64,000 nucleotides of DNA, from contig JAGTXK010000103.1 of NCBI GenBank assembly GCA_019096195.1, positions 434,001 through 498,000 on the forward strand. The letters are read 5' to 3'. This document shows, piece by piece, positions 1 through 11,589 of the stretch. The translations under genes were made by a program, and so were the position numbers. The notes beneath the pieces are model-generated. The model worked only from the letters and a program-made list of their open reading frames with translations, had not been told where the DNA came from and searched no databases. The stretch is from Boletus sp. NGJ (taxonomy: Eukaryota; Basidiomycota; Agaricomycetes; Boletales; Boletaceae). How positions within the stretch are numbered: position 1 is the first letter of the stretch; each line of letters begins with the position of its first letter.

Positions 1-221
1 TATGATTGAGTCAGAAAGAGATGAAAGGCATGTATCAATGAAATAGAAAGGCAGTGTCCAAACTAAACAGGTAACTTCCTAGAAAGGGAGTTCCTGATGG
101 GGCAATGCCTAAGTTGGTGTTGCAGGGGAATCCCTGGTCTGAGTTGAAGAACAAGTCGTCCCATAGTCCTATGGGGGGTGAAGAAAGAGGAAAAGATGTA
201 CTCCCTTCAGTAACTGTAATA
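1..221 (-). repeat. LTR fragment of an LTR retrotransposon (repeat family A)
   Basis: The reverse complement of this stretch aligns base by base with the first part of the repeat at 28,488-29,508 and, more weakly, with 54,679-55,422. The shared start is TATTACAG here against TGTTACGG there, and the boundary at 221 is where copia sequence begins on the other side. I infer an LTR because the full copy has TG...CA ends, a TATA box and no coding content. The superfamily cannot be told from the LTR alone. The copy continues past the window start. It is an old, diverged fossil. Confidence 0.75.
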
Positions 222-3200
222 AAGCCTATCCGAGGAGCTGACAATGGCACTTTTAACACAATTGGGAAAGGCGACTTACCTATATATCTTCCAAATGGAT
301 CCTCTCAAACTCACATCCTCTTGAAAGACATGTTATATGCACCAAGCATGCATGTTACCCTGGTATCTATTGGTCGTCTTACCCAAGCGGGATGTCGTGT
401 GGTCTTCAATGGACCCACCTGTCAGATCTTTGATGCACATAAAAAGCTTCTTGGGGAAGTTAGCATCACGAATGGTCTGTATTGTACACAACACACATAC
501 CAAATCCTGACCGCAGCGGTCATGAAAGATGAAGAACAGGTTACCATGGAAGACCTCCATGCCCATTTATCGCACATTGGTATTTCCACCATTCATGAAA
601 TGCTGTCAAAAGGGATGATCTTGGGCATCACATTACATCTGGACCACACTGATATGGGCCAATGCGTTGCTTGTGAATACAGAAAAGCAGTATGCAAACC
701 TATCGGTACCACTCGTGAGCCTACCCATACAATGGCACTTGGTGACGAAATACATACCAACGTATGGGGCCCATCCCCTGTCCAAACACCTGGAAAATGG
801 AGCTACTATTGCTCATTTACAGATGACCATACCCGCTATACACATGTCAGTCTATTATTTGTGAAATCAGACATGTTTTTCGCTTACCTGGAGTTCAAGT
901 CTTGGCTGAAGATGCAACATGGCATCTCTGTCAAACAGCTTTGTTCTGACCATGGGGGGGAGTACCTATCCAATGAATTTTCTTGTCACTTGAATTGCAG
1001 CGGGACAGAACAAAAACTTACCACCCATGACACACCTCAACATAATGGCATTGCGGAATGACTGAACCGAACCCTAGTGGAACGCATACGCACTATCTTG
1101 CATGCAAGTGGACTACTAAAGATGCTGTGAGGAGAAGCTCTTTTACACGTTGTGTGGGTTAAAAACAGATCAGCGACTCAAGTGCTAGATGGCAAAACAC
1201 CGTACGAAATGCTATACAGAAAGAAACCTCACCTTAGGGACTTGCCAGTCTGGGGTTCAAAGTGCTGGGTCCTGGACCGCTCTGGATCAAAGCTGGATGA
1301 CCGCGCTATTGAAGGTCACTGGGTAGGATATGACTTCGGAATCAACGGCGCACCGAATCTACTTGCCAGATTGACACGCAGTTGTTATTGAGCGCAATGT
1401 CACCTTCAAACGCCACGATAAATTTTCGTCAATTCATTTCGAAAATCCTAGCGACAACGATCAGCGCATGTCACCTGCCAAGTCCAAACCTGATGCACCT
1501 GTCCCTGTCCAAGCCCCCACACCCACACTCGAGAAACGACCTGTCGACCATCTGGGTGACGATTTCGAGAGTTCAAATCCAGACAGCAAGCAACTGCGAC
1601 GCTCAAGTCGTCAGCGCTTTGACTCGATGTACATCCGCATGTTGCGAGGCGGAGAGGGGACTCACGACGGATGAACGGACAACCAAGTCTTGCCTAAAGG
1701 GATGCACATAGTCGAGGGCGCAGTTGAACATGCCTCAACGGCATGCGAATTCAATGACTCAGGAGCAGTGTTTGCACTGCTGACTGGAAGTGCGGATGCA
1801 GAAGGACTCGAACCGGCGACTATTGATGAAGCCAAAAAGCGACCTGATTGGCCCAAGTGGGAAGAAGCGATCAACGCTGAATTGAAAAGTCTTGACGACG
1901 CACACACCTGGAATGTTGTTGAACGTCCCCGAAACACCAACGTTGTAAGCTGCAAATGGGTCTTCAAGATAAAGAAGAACTCAGCGGGCGAAATCGACAA
2001 GTACAAGGCACAACTTGTCATGCAGGGTTTTACTCACCAGTATGGTGTTGACTACGACGAAACCTATGCACCCGTCGCACGCCTCGCTTCACTTCGACTT
2101 ATTTTATCGATTGCAGCATGTCGGGATTGGGACATCAATGTTTTCGACTTCCACAGCGCATTCCTAAATGGTAAACTCGACAAAAATGAAGTGATTTTCA
2201 TGGAACTACCACCCGGTTTCGAAAAACAAGGTCGCGACCTAGTCGCGCAACTTTGTGTCGCCATCTACAGCTCTAAGCAAGGTGCACTCAAATGGTATCG
2301 CTGATTATGCAACACGCTGCACGACTTAGGCTTCACATGCATGGAAGCAGACTGGGGGGTATTTGTTGCGAGGATAGCGCACAACATCCTAATCCTTGCA
2401 TCGCATGTTGATGACTGTATGGTCACAGGAAGCTCTTCGACTCTCATCAAAGCATTTAAAGATGAGATCGGCGCACATTTTCGAATCACGGATTTAGGAC
2501 CAATCAGTTGGTTACTGGGGATGAAGGTCATGCGTGATCGAAAGACGCGCACCATATCTCTCTCTCAGGAGTCCTATGCCGATGTGATCCTAACCAAGTA
2601 CAATTTTGCTGACGTGAAACCCGTCGCAATTCCTCTTGATCCGCATATCCAATTGTCGGAGTCGCAGTGTCCTAAGACCACTAGCGAGATCGCTCGTATG
2701 CAAAACATTCCATATCGTCAAGCTGTCAGTTCCCTCATTCACCTTGCTACCGGTACTAGACCAGACATCGCATTCGCAACCTCTTTTGTCTCACAGTTCA
2801 ACGCGAACTCTGGGTGGGACCATTGGGAAGCCGTAAAGTGAATTTACCGTTATCTGATTGGAACAAAATCACTCACGCTAACCTTTGGAACACAAGTTCA
2901 AGATCTTGTTGGCTATGTTGATGCAGATGGGGCTATGCAGGAGCATTGATGTGCCATCATTGGCTTCGCTTTCCTCGTTGACGGAGGGGCAATTCTCTGG
3001 GCTACTCACACTGCAAAAGAAGCTCTCTGGCTTTGACGCCTTATTGGAGAAATGTTCTGTCCATTAACACAACCAACCACCCTCTTCGGGGATAACCAAT
3101 CGGCTATCACACTGATGTGCAATGGTAGCTATCATACACGTATGAAACACATTGACATTCGTTACCATTTTATTCATTTCAGTGTTGAGGATGGTTCTAT

Positions 3201-3510
3201 TCGTTTTCTCTATTGCTCTTTGAATGACATGATTGCAGACACTCTTACGAAAGCTCTTCCTAGCATTAAAGCTAAACATTTCGCACAGGAACTTGGCCTA
3301 CACCCTTCCGTTTGAGGGGGAGTGTTGTATTATTTTCATATGGACTATGGTACAAATGGACTCAGTTAGATCTGTATTACATAATCGTGTAGATAACCTT
3401 TGTCTCAACGTGACTCTACACCTCAGTCACTGACTCTATCCAGTACTGAGATAAGATCCATCTATCATTACTTTACACCTTGTACTCATACATTATAGTG
3501 TACTTCTACA
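222..3510 (+). mobile_element. Broken Ty1/copia LTR retrotransposon
   Basis: The order of parts is copia-type: an HHCC zinc finger (residues such as CVACEYRKA) and DDE integrase core (TDDHTRY, LCSDHGGEY) in about 450-1390, reverse transcriptase in about 1690-2840 (CKWVFKIK, DFHSAFLNG, and a weakened active-site box ASHVDD), and RNase H in about 2885-3315 (GDNQSAI, HIDIRYHF). Integrase before RT defines Ty1/copia. The 5' end is missing where LTR family A abuts it. A purine-rich tract and one LTR follow the RNase H. It is a fossil with roughly half a dozen or more breaks and cannot be intact; no 5' LTR is present for dating, but the decay suggests an old insertion. Confidence 0.9.
3324..3510 (+). 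repeat. Probable 3' LTR of the copia fossil
   Basis: Directly after the RNase H end lies a polypurine tract (GAGGGGGAG) and then a stretch that starts TGTTGTATTA and ends CTTCTACA, which are the expected TG...CA termini. At about 187 bp it is a plausible copia LTR. No second copy is in the window, so the right boundary is inferred from the CA end only. It stops 11 bp before the end of the neighbouring minus-strand gene. Confidence 0.6.
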
Positions 3511-3520
3511 AGTTTGCTGT

Positions 3521-4568
3521 TTAGAGGACTTCTGTGCACTCACTGAAATTTGGAATGTCCAGTATTTTAACCCCCTCTCTAGCCAGCTGATCGTGCTCTG
3601 CATCGTTACTTGCAACCACTGCATGTGGATGCATGATGAAATGTACACTTCACATATGGAATAAGAATTCTGCTTACCCTGATCTTCCATAATTTCCATG
3701 GTCTGAGCCCACTTCTTCTGTCTTGCCTCATGACTGAGCAGGACCCGAGCATTCCGTTGTTTCTTTTTCAGAATTGGTGGACTGGTCTGCATTTTTGGGA
3801 GGGCCGATTGCTGGGAGCGTTTCACCATTACAGCCTCTTGTGAAACTGCAGCCAGAATGTGGTCTTTTCCCATTGGGAGGAATAGAGGAGGTGTGGGGAT
3901 ATGCAGCAACCCAAAGTTGTCATTTGGTTGAAATGGTGGAGGGGTTGGCAAGCAGGCACCGGGGAAGACATCGGGATGAATGCCTGGCATTGATGTCAAA
4001 TGCATCGATATGAAGGGGGGTGGGGCTGGTGTGCCTGTGCCTGTGGAAGGGACTTGGCCTTTGGCCATCGGCATAAATAGAGGAGGAGTGGGGATATGCA
4101 AAGACACTGTGTCTTTGTTCAGTTGAAAGGGTGGAGGGGTTGGCAAGTGGGTACCTAAGAAATCATCATTGTCAACACCTTGCATCAATGTTGAAGGCTC
4201 CGATGTGAAGGGGGGTGGGGTTGGTATGTGGGCGCCTGCAAAATTGTCGATGTTGGTCGTCATTGACGAAGGTTGGTAACGATGGAATGGAGGCAGGGTT
4301 GGAACATGCCATGATAGCATTGAGTTTATGCCATGGGTGTCTGACACATCCTCCATATCCATGTCTAAAATGATGTTAAATACTGATCTAAACCTGGGCC
4401 AATCACATACCGATGGAGTCATTCTCAGTGTAAACCAAGACCAACATTTGATTGCTTGTGACCAAGGCCACATCTGCTTTGGAATCACATAAATATTTCT
4501 CTACACCAAGTATAGTTGCACATATCTGGGATCCAGAATCGAACTTGCTTTTGCATGGCGAGTAGGTG
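3521..4568 (-). CDS. Proline-repeat protein, orphan family (5' exon not found)
   Basis: I do not recognise this protein. Three exons join well in one frame: 4568-4411, 4364-3678 and 3618-3521, with introns of 46 and 59 bp and GT-AG borders. The first exon reads SKFDSGSQICATILGVEK and onward without a break; a 3' splice site (CTCTGTTTCAG) precedes it, so a further upstream exon is expected but I cannot place it. The middle exon holds seven copies of a motif near H-I/L-P-T-P-P-P/L-F, arranged as two ~62-residue blocks, then a basic helical stretch. The end reads FSECTEVL before the stop. It lies divergently from the gene at 4808. Context is transposon-rich, so it may be element cargo. Confidence 0.55.
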
Positions 4569-4807
4569 CTGAAACAGAGGAAAGATAGAATGCAAGGGAA
4601 GGATTGCTGAAGGATTTAAATCGGATGTGGTGACGTGTTTAGTTGCTAGCAGAGTGCTCAGTTATGTGTGGAAAATGTGGACAATAACATAATCAGTGGT
4701 AATTGCCAATGAATAATGGCGGAAACTTCCGATCGGCGTTTGAGTACTAAAGCGACCTGCGCCCCACTCCTCTCTGTCCAATTCATTCTCCACCAGTTCG
4801 AACCATC

Positions 4808-6343
4808 ATGCCGTCCACCATTCAAACCATCCTTGACGACACTACCACTGCCATTTGCAAGGTTCTGAAGGCCAAGGTGCTCAGGACGACCAAACAAGAT
4901 ACTGCATGGGGAGAGGCATGGCATCAGGCCATCACTGAGATTAAGGGTCACCTGGTACGTGATCACAGTTCTATGCACTGACCAGCTAATGAATGAATTT
5001 TTAGGAAAGGATTTGGGCACTTGCAAGTTCTGCCAAGAGTGTTCCTCTACTGGCCATTGCCTGCAACATCCAACTTGAGGAATACAAGCATGGTCATTGG
5101 AATGTGACATCACCAGTCGACCTGACCACCCTTGGCTCAAGGTCAGCCTTGTCAATACCAGGAATGTGTTTGCCGCTGTGTCAGTAAATGTCGCTCGGCC
5201 ATCCAGACAGCCCATCAACACCAAGGTTGGGAAGGCAGGGCAAACACTGGTCAATGAGGACCCCAACATGGACAATGCGCAGATGGTGCTGAAGAAGCCT
5301 GCCACAGGGAAAGGTAAGGCTCAGGAGATTGACTCACCAGAAACTGAGCCTGAGCCACATGGACAATCAAGACATCACATTGACGCCTCAGAAGCTTCGA
5401 CCAGTGGCAGGATGTGGGGATGCTCTATGGGAAGGTCTCAGCTGCCATTGCCTGTGGCAGATGTCCAAGGAGAGGCAAACACTGAGCAGGCATGTGATGC
5501 CTGCAAACACCAGAGTTATACCTGCACCCTGAATCCCAGACATGCCTGCCTGGAATGCTACCAATGCAAGGTACACTGCTCTCTGGCAAAGAAGCATCAA
5601 TGGTCACCCTCTTGCATTCACTGATCTCCATCATTGGATGCCACACAGAAATGGCGGGGATGCAGTCAGTCACGCAGTCAGCCACCTTGGTTGAAGCCTT
5701 GACATGGTTCCCCTGCATGCCTTGCCACCCCAACCACCCCCCGCACCAACCCATCCCACACTAAGAACATCCAAATCCCTGAACCTGCAGTGTCCTTGCC
5801 CATTGAGCCAGCCAGTGGCTTGAAAATTGGCCCCCCGACAAAGAAGGTCAGGCAATCTAAACCAGCCCAGGGTAAGTGGTCATTGTTGCACTCGATTGTT
5901 TGACAGAATCATACACCCCATAGCCCTCAACATGGTTGTGATACCGAGGCTGACGAAATCAGTACCAGTCGCCCAAGCACCTGTACAACCTACTACACTG
6001 GTGTCGTGCAACCCTTGCAACTATGACAGGCTGTTGCAGGAATACTGAGAACTTCACAACAGCCACAAGCAGCTTCAAGCCAGTCATGTGCGGCTTGAGG
6101 ATCAGTTAGATTCCATGGCAGATAGTCTGGCAACATTCAGCCAGGTCGTGGCCTGGCTGTGGGACCAGATTGGTGGAATCAGGAGCAAGATGGTTCGTAA
6201 CACACATACACAAATGCACTACCCATTTGAATGAATTCCCCCACAGGCCACCTCCAGGGAGGAAGTTTCTGAGCCACCCAACAGGCCATTCGTCCCGACT
6301 GTCACCAAGAGCCTGACACTCGCAACTCTCCCTCCCCCCCAAT
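4808..6343 (+). pseudogene. Cysteine-cluster/coiled-coil protein gene, decayed
   Basis: The start is ATG at 4808 (MPSTIQTILDD). Exons 4808-4954, 5005-5141 and 5207-5624 splice in frame and end in a cysteine cluster (CDACKHQSYTC, then CLECYQCKVHC). From memory, mushroom genomes hold many proteins with such a cluster followed by a coiled coil. The coiled coil is present downstream (6045-6190, QLQASHVRLEDQLDSMAD), but it lies beyond the stop at 5622-5624 and carries one further in-frame stop near 6046. A last exon (6246-6343) reads to LTLATLPPPQ and a stop. I could not join the middle portion (5625-6045) cleanly, so I call it decayed. Function is unknown; DNA binding is only suggested by the cysteine pattern. 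Confidence 0.5.
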
Positions 6344-7021
6344 GACTTCGGCTGAAGGATTGCCACCCCTCACTCCACCTGTCACTGCCCCTGACACATT
6401 CCCCCTGCACACCTCCCCCATTCCTTCTTCATCAAAGGCCAGTGTCCCTTGGTTGATCACCCCCTTACCTTGGCAAGGATTGCTGCCTTACAGTGAGGCT
6501 GCTCCTGTGGTAACATGGAGTAGTGGTACAAGCACTAACCCAAATTGGGGTTGGGGCCCTCCATCTCTCTTTCAAACAGGGCTAGCATTGTTTGACCATC
6601 CAGCTGTGCATCAATCCAGCCTGGCCCTCCCTTCTATCTAAGGAGCTCAGCAACCCTCAGCATAGAGCCTTGCAAGGGCTGCAGTACATTGACTGCCTCC
6701 ACCCTGGCCTCCACTGTCTCCCCTACTGACAATCACCAGCATCTCCAGAGTCAATGTTTGAAACGAGGAGTGTGGCCAAGGAGCAGACAGATGGGACAGC
6801 CAGTGAGAGTGGGAAGGGCATGGCCCATACTTAGTTTTATGCCATGTGATATACAATTCATCTCCCATTTATATATTCATGCAAAATAGAGTCCATAAAA
6901 TGCACAAGTGGAATGTGAACAAAGAAGCACTCTCTAGACCTGCTCATTTCCTTTTCAGCAGATGTCCTGGTGTGGACAGCTTGGCATTTGGTGGCAGTGG
7001 TGCCTTGCGTGCCCTCCCCGA
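6344..7021. other. No convincing gene
   Basis: This stretch is proline- and serine-rich in the plus frame (6342-6641), which may be decayed 3' sequence of the preceding gene. Nothing else can be recognised before the minus-strand coding stretch that ends at 7022. Confidence 0.4.
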
Positions 7022-8117
7022 TCAATATGGGGTTATACCTTTTTCAAATTGCCAAGTAAAATGTGATTCAAAAACTGGGAATGCAGTGGTACCTTCAGAT
7101 TGGGTGCGCATCTCAATAGATTTGGCCAGGGTGTGAGCTCGGGACCTTGGCTTTTGGACCCTTGGATTTGTACCACCGTTGGTCTCCACTGTATTGACCT
7201 CGGAAAATGCCTTGCTCATTTTCATCACCGACTTCAATTTTTTGGGTGGGGGTGCTGGGGTTGCATTTAGTATGAATGTCCCTGGCCTATCTGGACAGAA
7301 ATTTGGCAATGTACCATCACCACCATTATCAACCAGGACCGGTCTTTTTATCATGGGCTTCAGTTGAGAATTTTCTTGGGCCATCAGTATCTTATCTACA
7401 ATCTTTCTTGCTGATCATACAACGATGTCCTCAATGAAATGGATCAATTAAAAGCATGTCACCTACCATTTCTTGGTGGTCCGACCTTGAATGGCTGGTG
7501 AGGGAGTTGTGATGCATTCTTCTCTGACCTCGGATTCATTGTGAATAGTCTCCTGGCTGCACATGAAGATACTGATAATCAATAAATTAATATGACAGAG
7601 AAATTGCAATCCACCATCTCTTGAAGGTCCAACCTTCATTTCCCTTGGTCAGCGCTCCTTGTCACTCTGGACTATTCGGTCACACCCACCCTCCGTGCGA
7701 GGTTTTCTTGCCATTGCTCCTTCCACTGTATATGTTGAGTGAATTCACTGAATGCATTTGTCACCGCATACCTTGTTTCGGTACCCCCATCTCAAATGCA
7801 ACTGATTTCCGAGGTAGGTTGTCGACCTCTTGTTCACTCTCGAACCAATCGCTGTACAGGGCTGATGGGCTCCATATCTCCCTCCGTTTTCCATTTCTGA
7901 TCATAGAGTTAGATCGGACTTCAGCTTCCTCCTGAGAATCTGATTGATCCATGTCACCATCATCCTTCCAACCTGTCTCATACATTTCTGGATGTATGAT
8001 AGCAACTAATGCTGCTAGGAGGGCTGAATGTTCTTGCATGGCAAGTAACCACTGCTGGGTTCCCTGTTTGCCCCGGGTAGCCTTTAGCAGTGCTGAGACC
8101 TCAGGTGGTCCACTCAC
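7022..8117 (-). pseudogene. Orphan mushroom protein, multi-exon, probably decayed
   Basis: The first exon (8117 to about 7786) reads WLLAMQEHSALLAALVAI followed by IHPEMYETGW, a helical pattern I associate with a repeated mushroom family of unknown function. A 3' splice site TATACAG and donor GTATGC allow a join to a second exon that runs to a stop at 7649-7651. Further coding-like minus exons follow at about 7560-7465 (ETIHNESEVREE) and 7384-7022 (acidic/basic, PAPPPKKLKSVMKMSK). I cannot say whether these belong to one transcript. No function can be assigned. Confidence 0.4.
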
Positions 8118-8366
8118 CCCCTATTTGCCAAGATCTGGTCAATGAAGGAGGGCAAGTCAAAAAATACTAATGTTTTGACCCTGCTAAAACCAAGTAGGAG
8201 ATAGGTTGATCGCCCCCCACAGCTTGGCCCTGGGGTGAAAGTTTGCTGGAGAGGTTTGCCATGCCTGAGGAGAGCTCCCTGTTAAGCTGTGGAAAAGTGG
8301 CCTAGACAAAAGTGGCAGCTGTTTCCAAATATATCACTAGTTTGATCCATAAGTGAAAAGGACAGG

Positions 8367-8900
8367 TTACTTTGCGACAGATGGACTCACTTGATTAGGC
8401 TCGCTCACTGCATCAGGTAAATACCAAAGTAAGACATAGCCCAAATGATCGGTGATAATGGCGGGTTCAGTGAGTTGTCCATAACCCTGAACATTGGTAT
8501 CCAACAGCTCCATTAAATTCCCCCTCCTCTTTGTCCATTCACCAAGCCAAATGATGTCGATATTGCCAATTGTCACTGGGTGGGCATTAGTGGAAAATTA
8601 TCGAAACAGCAAAGGCATACCCTTGTTTTGGTATGCCCTTGCAATTATGCTGATCATCCTGTCTGCCTCACAAATGGTCTGCATTGGAATTCATGGGTGG
8701 GGAATGCTGTGCTGCATAATGTCGTTGGCAGTCTGCAAGGCTTCCCGAAATCTGGACACCATATAAGTGGCCAATTGATCAGTGTAGGATATGGCCCAAT
8801 TGTCGGGAATTTCAGGGGAGTTCATGGGGTAGACAAAAGAAGATGTGGGAAAGTCGGAGAATGCATGATTCCCTGCAGATATAGGGCAACATGTTCCCAT
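8367..8900 (-). pseudogene. Orphan mushroom family relic (SYTDQ...DIIWLGEWTKRRG)
   Basis: Read on the minus strand in one frame, 8900-8691 gives IPDNWAISYTDQLATYM and a helical tail, and 8576-8367 gives NIDIIWLGEWTKRRGN then YVLLWYLPDAVSEPNQ. The two pieces are collinear in a single frame from 8900 to 8367 and separated by two in-frame stops, so this is a relic of one protein. The sequence pattern resembles a repeated family I know from mushroom genomes without a known function. It lies just upstream of the relic at 7022-8117 on the same strand and may have been the same or a neighbouring gene. Confidence 0.45.
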
Positions 8901-9081
8901 AGAAACACATGTTTCACATCTTAATCTGGATTTGGGCTGATGCGCATAGCCCGATCCAAGTTCATCCGGGCCAGAACAAATGTATTGACCATGGCATCCC
9001 CCTGAAATTTGACATATACAGGGGATCGTCAGAATGTGAATGTGAGCTACATGGGGTCATGAACCAAAGTTGGTCTGACGC

Positions 9082-9870
9082 GGCCCACTCAGAGCCATTG
9101 GTATGGTATGCATCAAGTGAGACAATACCTACCCTGTTCGGTGCCCTTGTATGCATTGGCAGTCAGATCCACTCACCCTGTATGGTACCCCTGTACACAT
9201 CGAGGTAAGTGATGCCCACCCTGCTCGGTGCCCTCATATGCATTGGCAGTCAGTCCCACTCACCCTGCATGGTCCCCCGTATACATTGAGGTAAGTAATA
9301 CCCACCCTGCTCGGTGTACTCGTATGCATCGGCAGTCAGACCCACTCACCCTGCACAGTCCCCCCACATACATCAAGGTAAGCAATACCCACCCTGCTCA
9401 GTGTACTCGTATGCATCAGCAGTTGGTCACACTCACACTGCTTGGTCCCCCCATATGCATCAAGTGAGACAATGCCTACCCTGTCTGGTGCCCTCATATG
9501 CATCAGCAGTCAGACCCACTCACCCTGCACGGTCCCCCGTATACATCAAGTTAAGAGATACCCACCCTGCTCGGTGTACTCGTATGCATTGGCAGTTGCT
9601 CACATTCACACTGCTCGGCCCCCTCGTATCCATTGAGGTAGGCAATTCCTACCCTGTCTGGTGCCCTTGTATGCCACAGCATTCCGTCACACCTGCCCTG
9701 TCTGGTCCCCTTGTGTGAATCGAGGTGACTGATGCCTACCCCGTGCAGTCCCCTTGTATTCATCGGCACTCAGTAACGCCCACCCCGTTCGGTGCCCCTT
9801 GTATCCATCGATGTCGGTCACACCCACCCCACTCGAGGCCCTTCCATTTATATCGACACTTCATTTAGTC
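9082..9870. repeat. Minisatellite, ~86-bp unit made of two ~43-bp halves
   Basis: About eight to nine head-to-tail units can be laid under each other. A half-unit starts CCCACCCTGCTCGGTG and carries TCGTATGCAT; the other half starts CCCACTCACCCTGC and carries a TACATCAAGGTAAG-like stretch. Inner units are most alike and the outer ones, especially beyond 9700, are diverged. Short ORFs here are by-products of the repeat. Confidence 0.85.
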
Positions 9871-10060
9871 ACCCTTTCCAGGCCCTTCCGTATCCTATGT
9901 ATGTCCATCTCAGCCGGGCCCGACCATGTCTCATGGGCCTCATATATCACAGGCCCGCCACGGGATCAGCCATACATGTCAAGCCTTTTGCAAGCAGGCT
10001 CACCGTATGCTATGGGGGATTGTGACCACATGATGTGATATTGCAAGTATAATTTTAGGC
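9871..10060. other. No gene seen
   Basis: Diverged tail of the minisatellite and unassigned sequence before the epoxide hydrolase duplicate. Confidence 0.4.
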
Positions 10061-10330
10061 TCCAGTTCATTTGTATGCCACTCTTACTTTCCTTCGTGTT
10101 CAATTCACTGGGAATCACTGCATTCATCACTGTATTCAATCCAGGCGAGTACACTATCAATACTGTTACATTCCCTGCCATCGACAGGGGCCTCAGCTGG
10201 GACTAAACATCACTAATGGTGAATAGCTAGCACACTGCTGCTTGTATGAGCTCCACTAGGTGGTGTCTTTCATGGCGTAGACATCGACATCGATCCCTCT
10301 GCGGCAACGACCATTCTGAACCTTCTGCTG
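10061..10330 (+). pseudogene. Epoxide hydrolase duplicate, 5' part in forward orientation
   Basis: This piece aligns with 45,223-45,515, the first two exons of the epoxide hydrolase gene. It keeps the ATG context (10,075), the exon end near AACATCACT and the ATCGACATCGATCCC stretch that encodes the region before the HGWP motif. An internal part of exon 1 is shortened. The first intron is 41 bp here and 34 bp in the 45-kb gene. It breaks off about 10 bp before the HGWP codons and the neighbouring piece is in the opposite orientation, so no enzyme can be made. Confidence 0.85.
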
Positions 10331-10339
10331 GATATATTA

Positions 10340-11090
10340 TATCCTCGTTAGCATGCAGGACACAATGAAGAGAAGTTGATGCTTACACCGCTGGTATAAG
10401 ACATCAGTGGAAAGAACACCTTTCTACGAAGTAATCCTCTTCCTCTTTCGAAAAGTATGACATCAAAAGGATCAAGCAAATATGTCGGTCGCTGAAACTG
10501 ACGAGGAATAACAAGACTCGCCTCGTGCCATCCCACGCACCCATAAAAATCTCTCGACTCCGCAAGAACGTCTTCAGAGGCGGACTTGCGACGCCCCTCA
10601 ACGAGCCTCTTCAATGTGCGTCGGACATCTCTATCCAGCTCAACAATGGTTTGAGATGTGTTTTGTGCAAGGAGTTGGTAGGGAGGTGTGGGTATCAGCG
10701 CCGAGATCGACTCGATGGGTTGGGAAGGGTTCGAGGAAGCAATGTACTTGTAGAGATAAGAACATGGACTCCAGGTAAGCACTCATCATTGCACTCACTG
10801 GAACAGTCGCACCGACTATAGTGGAGAAACATCGGGGTGTCTCCGTAACACGCGACCGAACCCCAATCATGACCTTATGGGAAAAAGTCAGATTATCTGA
10901 CGAAAAGACGGCAGAGCATACCCGAAAGAAATTGCATAGCCCCAGCATTCTGGAGAACACATGTCAAGTCTCTTGTGATATCCGCCATGGTACAGCGACA
11001 TTGAGCAGCCCCAGAAGGGGTGATATACGAACCACGATGACGTCGACTTCTGGTCGACGAAAATGTTTGAAGGCGACGACGCCTGCGAGC
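10340..11090 (-). pseudogene. Epoxide hydrolase duplicate, 3' part in inverted orientation
   Basis: Read on the minus strand this aligns with about 45,630-46,440 of the intact-looking gene: the exon before the nucleophile, the intron, the TGGGGTTCGGTCGCG stretch that encodes DWGSVA, the YQL..AQNTS region and the SRDFYGC / GRGLLRRKV end. The nucleophile His-Asp of the gene appears changed here. It faces the 5' piece at 10,061-10,330, so the duplicate has been split and inverted internally. The copy is roughly 85-90 percent identical by eye. Confidence 0.85.
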
Positions 11091-11589
11091 TAGGCAGAGG
11101 CAAGCATGTTTCCTGCATCAGTGAGACAGTGCACCGTAAGACAGAGGTGCCAAACCTAACGGGCCGCGATTGTTAGTGTATCAAGTACGGGATGGACATG
11201 ACGAACACGTTGTCCGGCGAGGATGCAAAGCGATTCTTTGTCGATCGCGTCGCTCCGCCTGAGAATAAGTTGTCAAGCATCCAGGTCAGAGTCGTGACCT
11301 CGTCTTCAGACGGCCTGCAACACCCAGAGCACGACGATAAACATTTTAGAGATCAGAAACCAGATTGCACAGCCTCCCGACCGAGTTCGTAGCCGACAGA
11401 GGCCAAATTTCGGAATGGAGGGTGATGATGCTCCGATTGAATACGCGTTTGGGTGGCGGTTTGACCATTTTCGCATGGACATGGACAATAACACTACATG
11501 GAATGTGTTGGACATGCGCGCGCGAAGCCGGTCAATGTATTCGTGACACGCACCGTGTCTTGCCAAATGTGCATTCGACAACCTAGTTC

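Noticed and set aside
105-1061. Single ORF of 318 codons
   Set aside because: Its first ~39 codons are antisense LTR sequence fused by chance to the copia fossil, so it is not one gene.
9228-9718. Overlapping ORFs with repeated HPARCTRMH-like peptides
   Set aside because: They are open only because the minisatellite unit has no stops in those frames.
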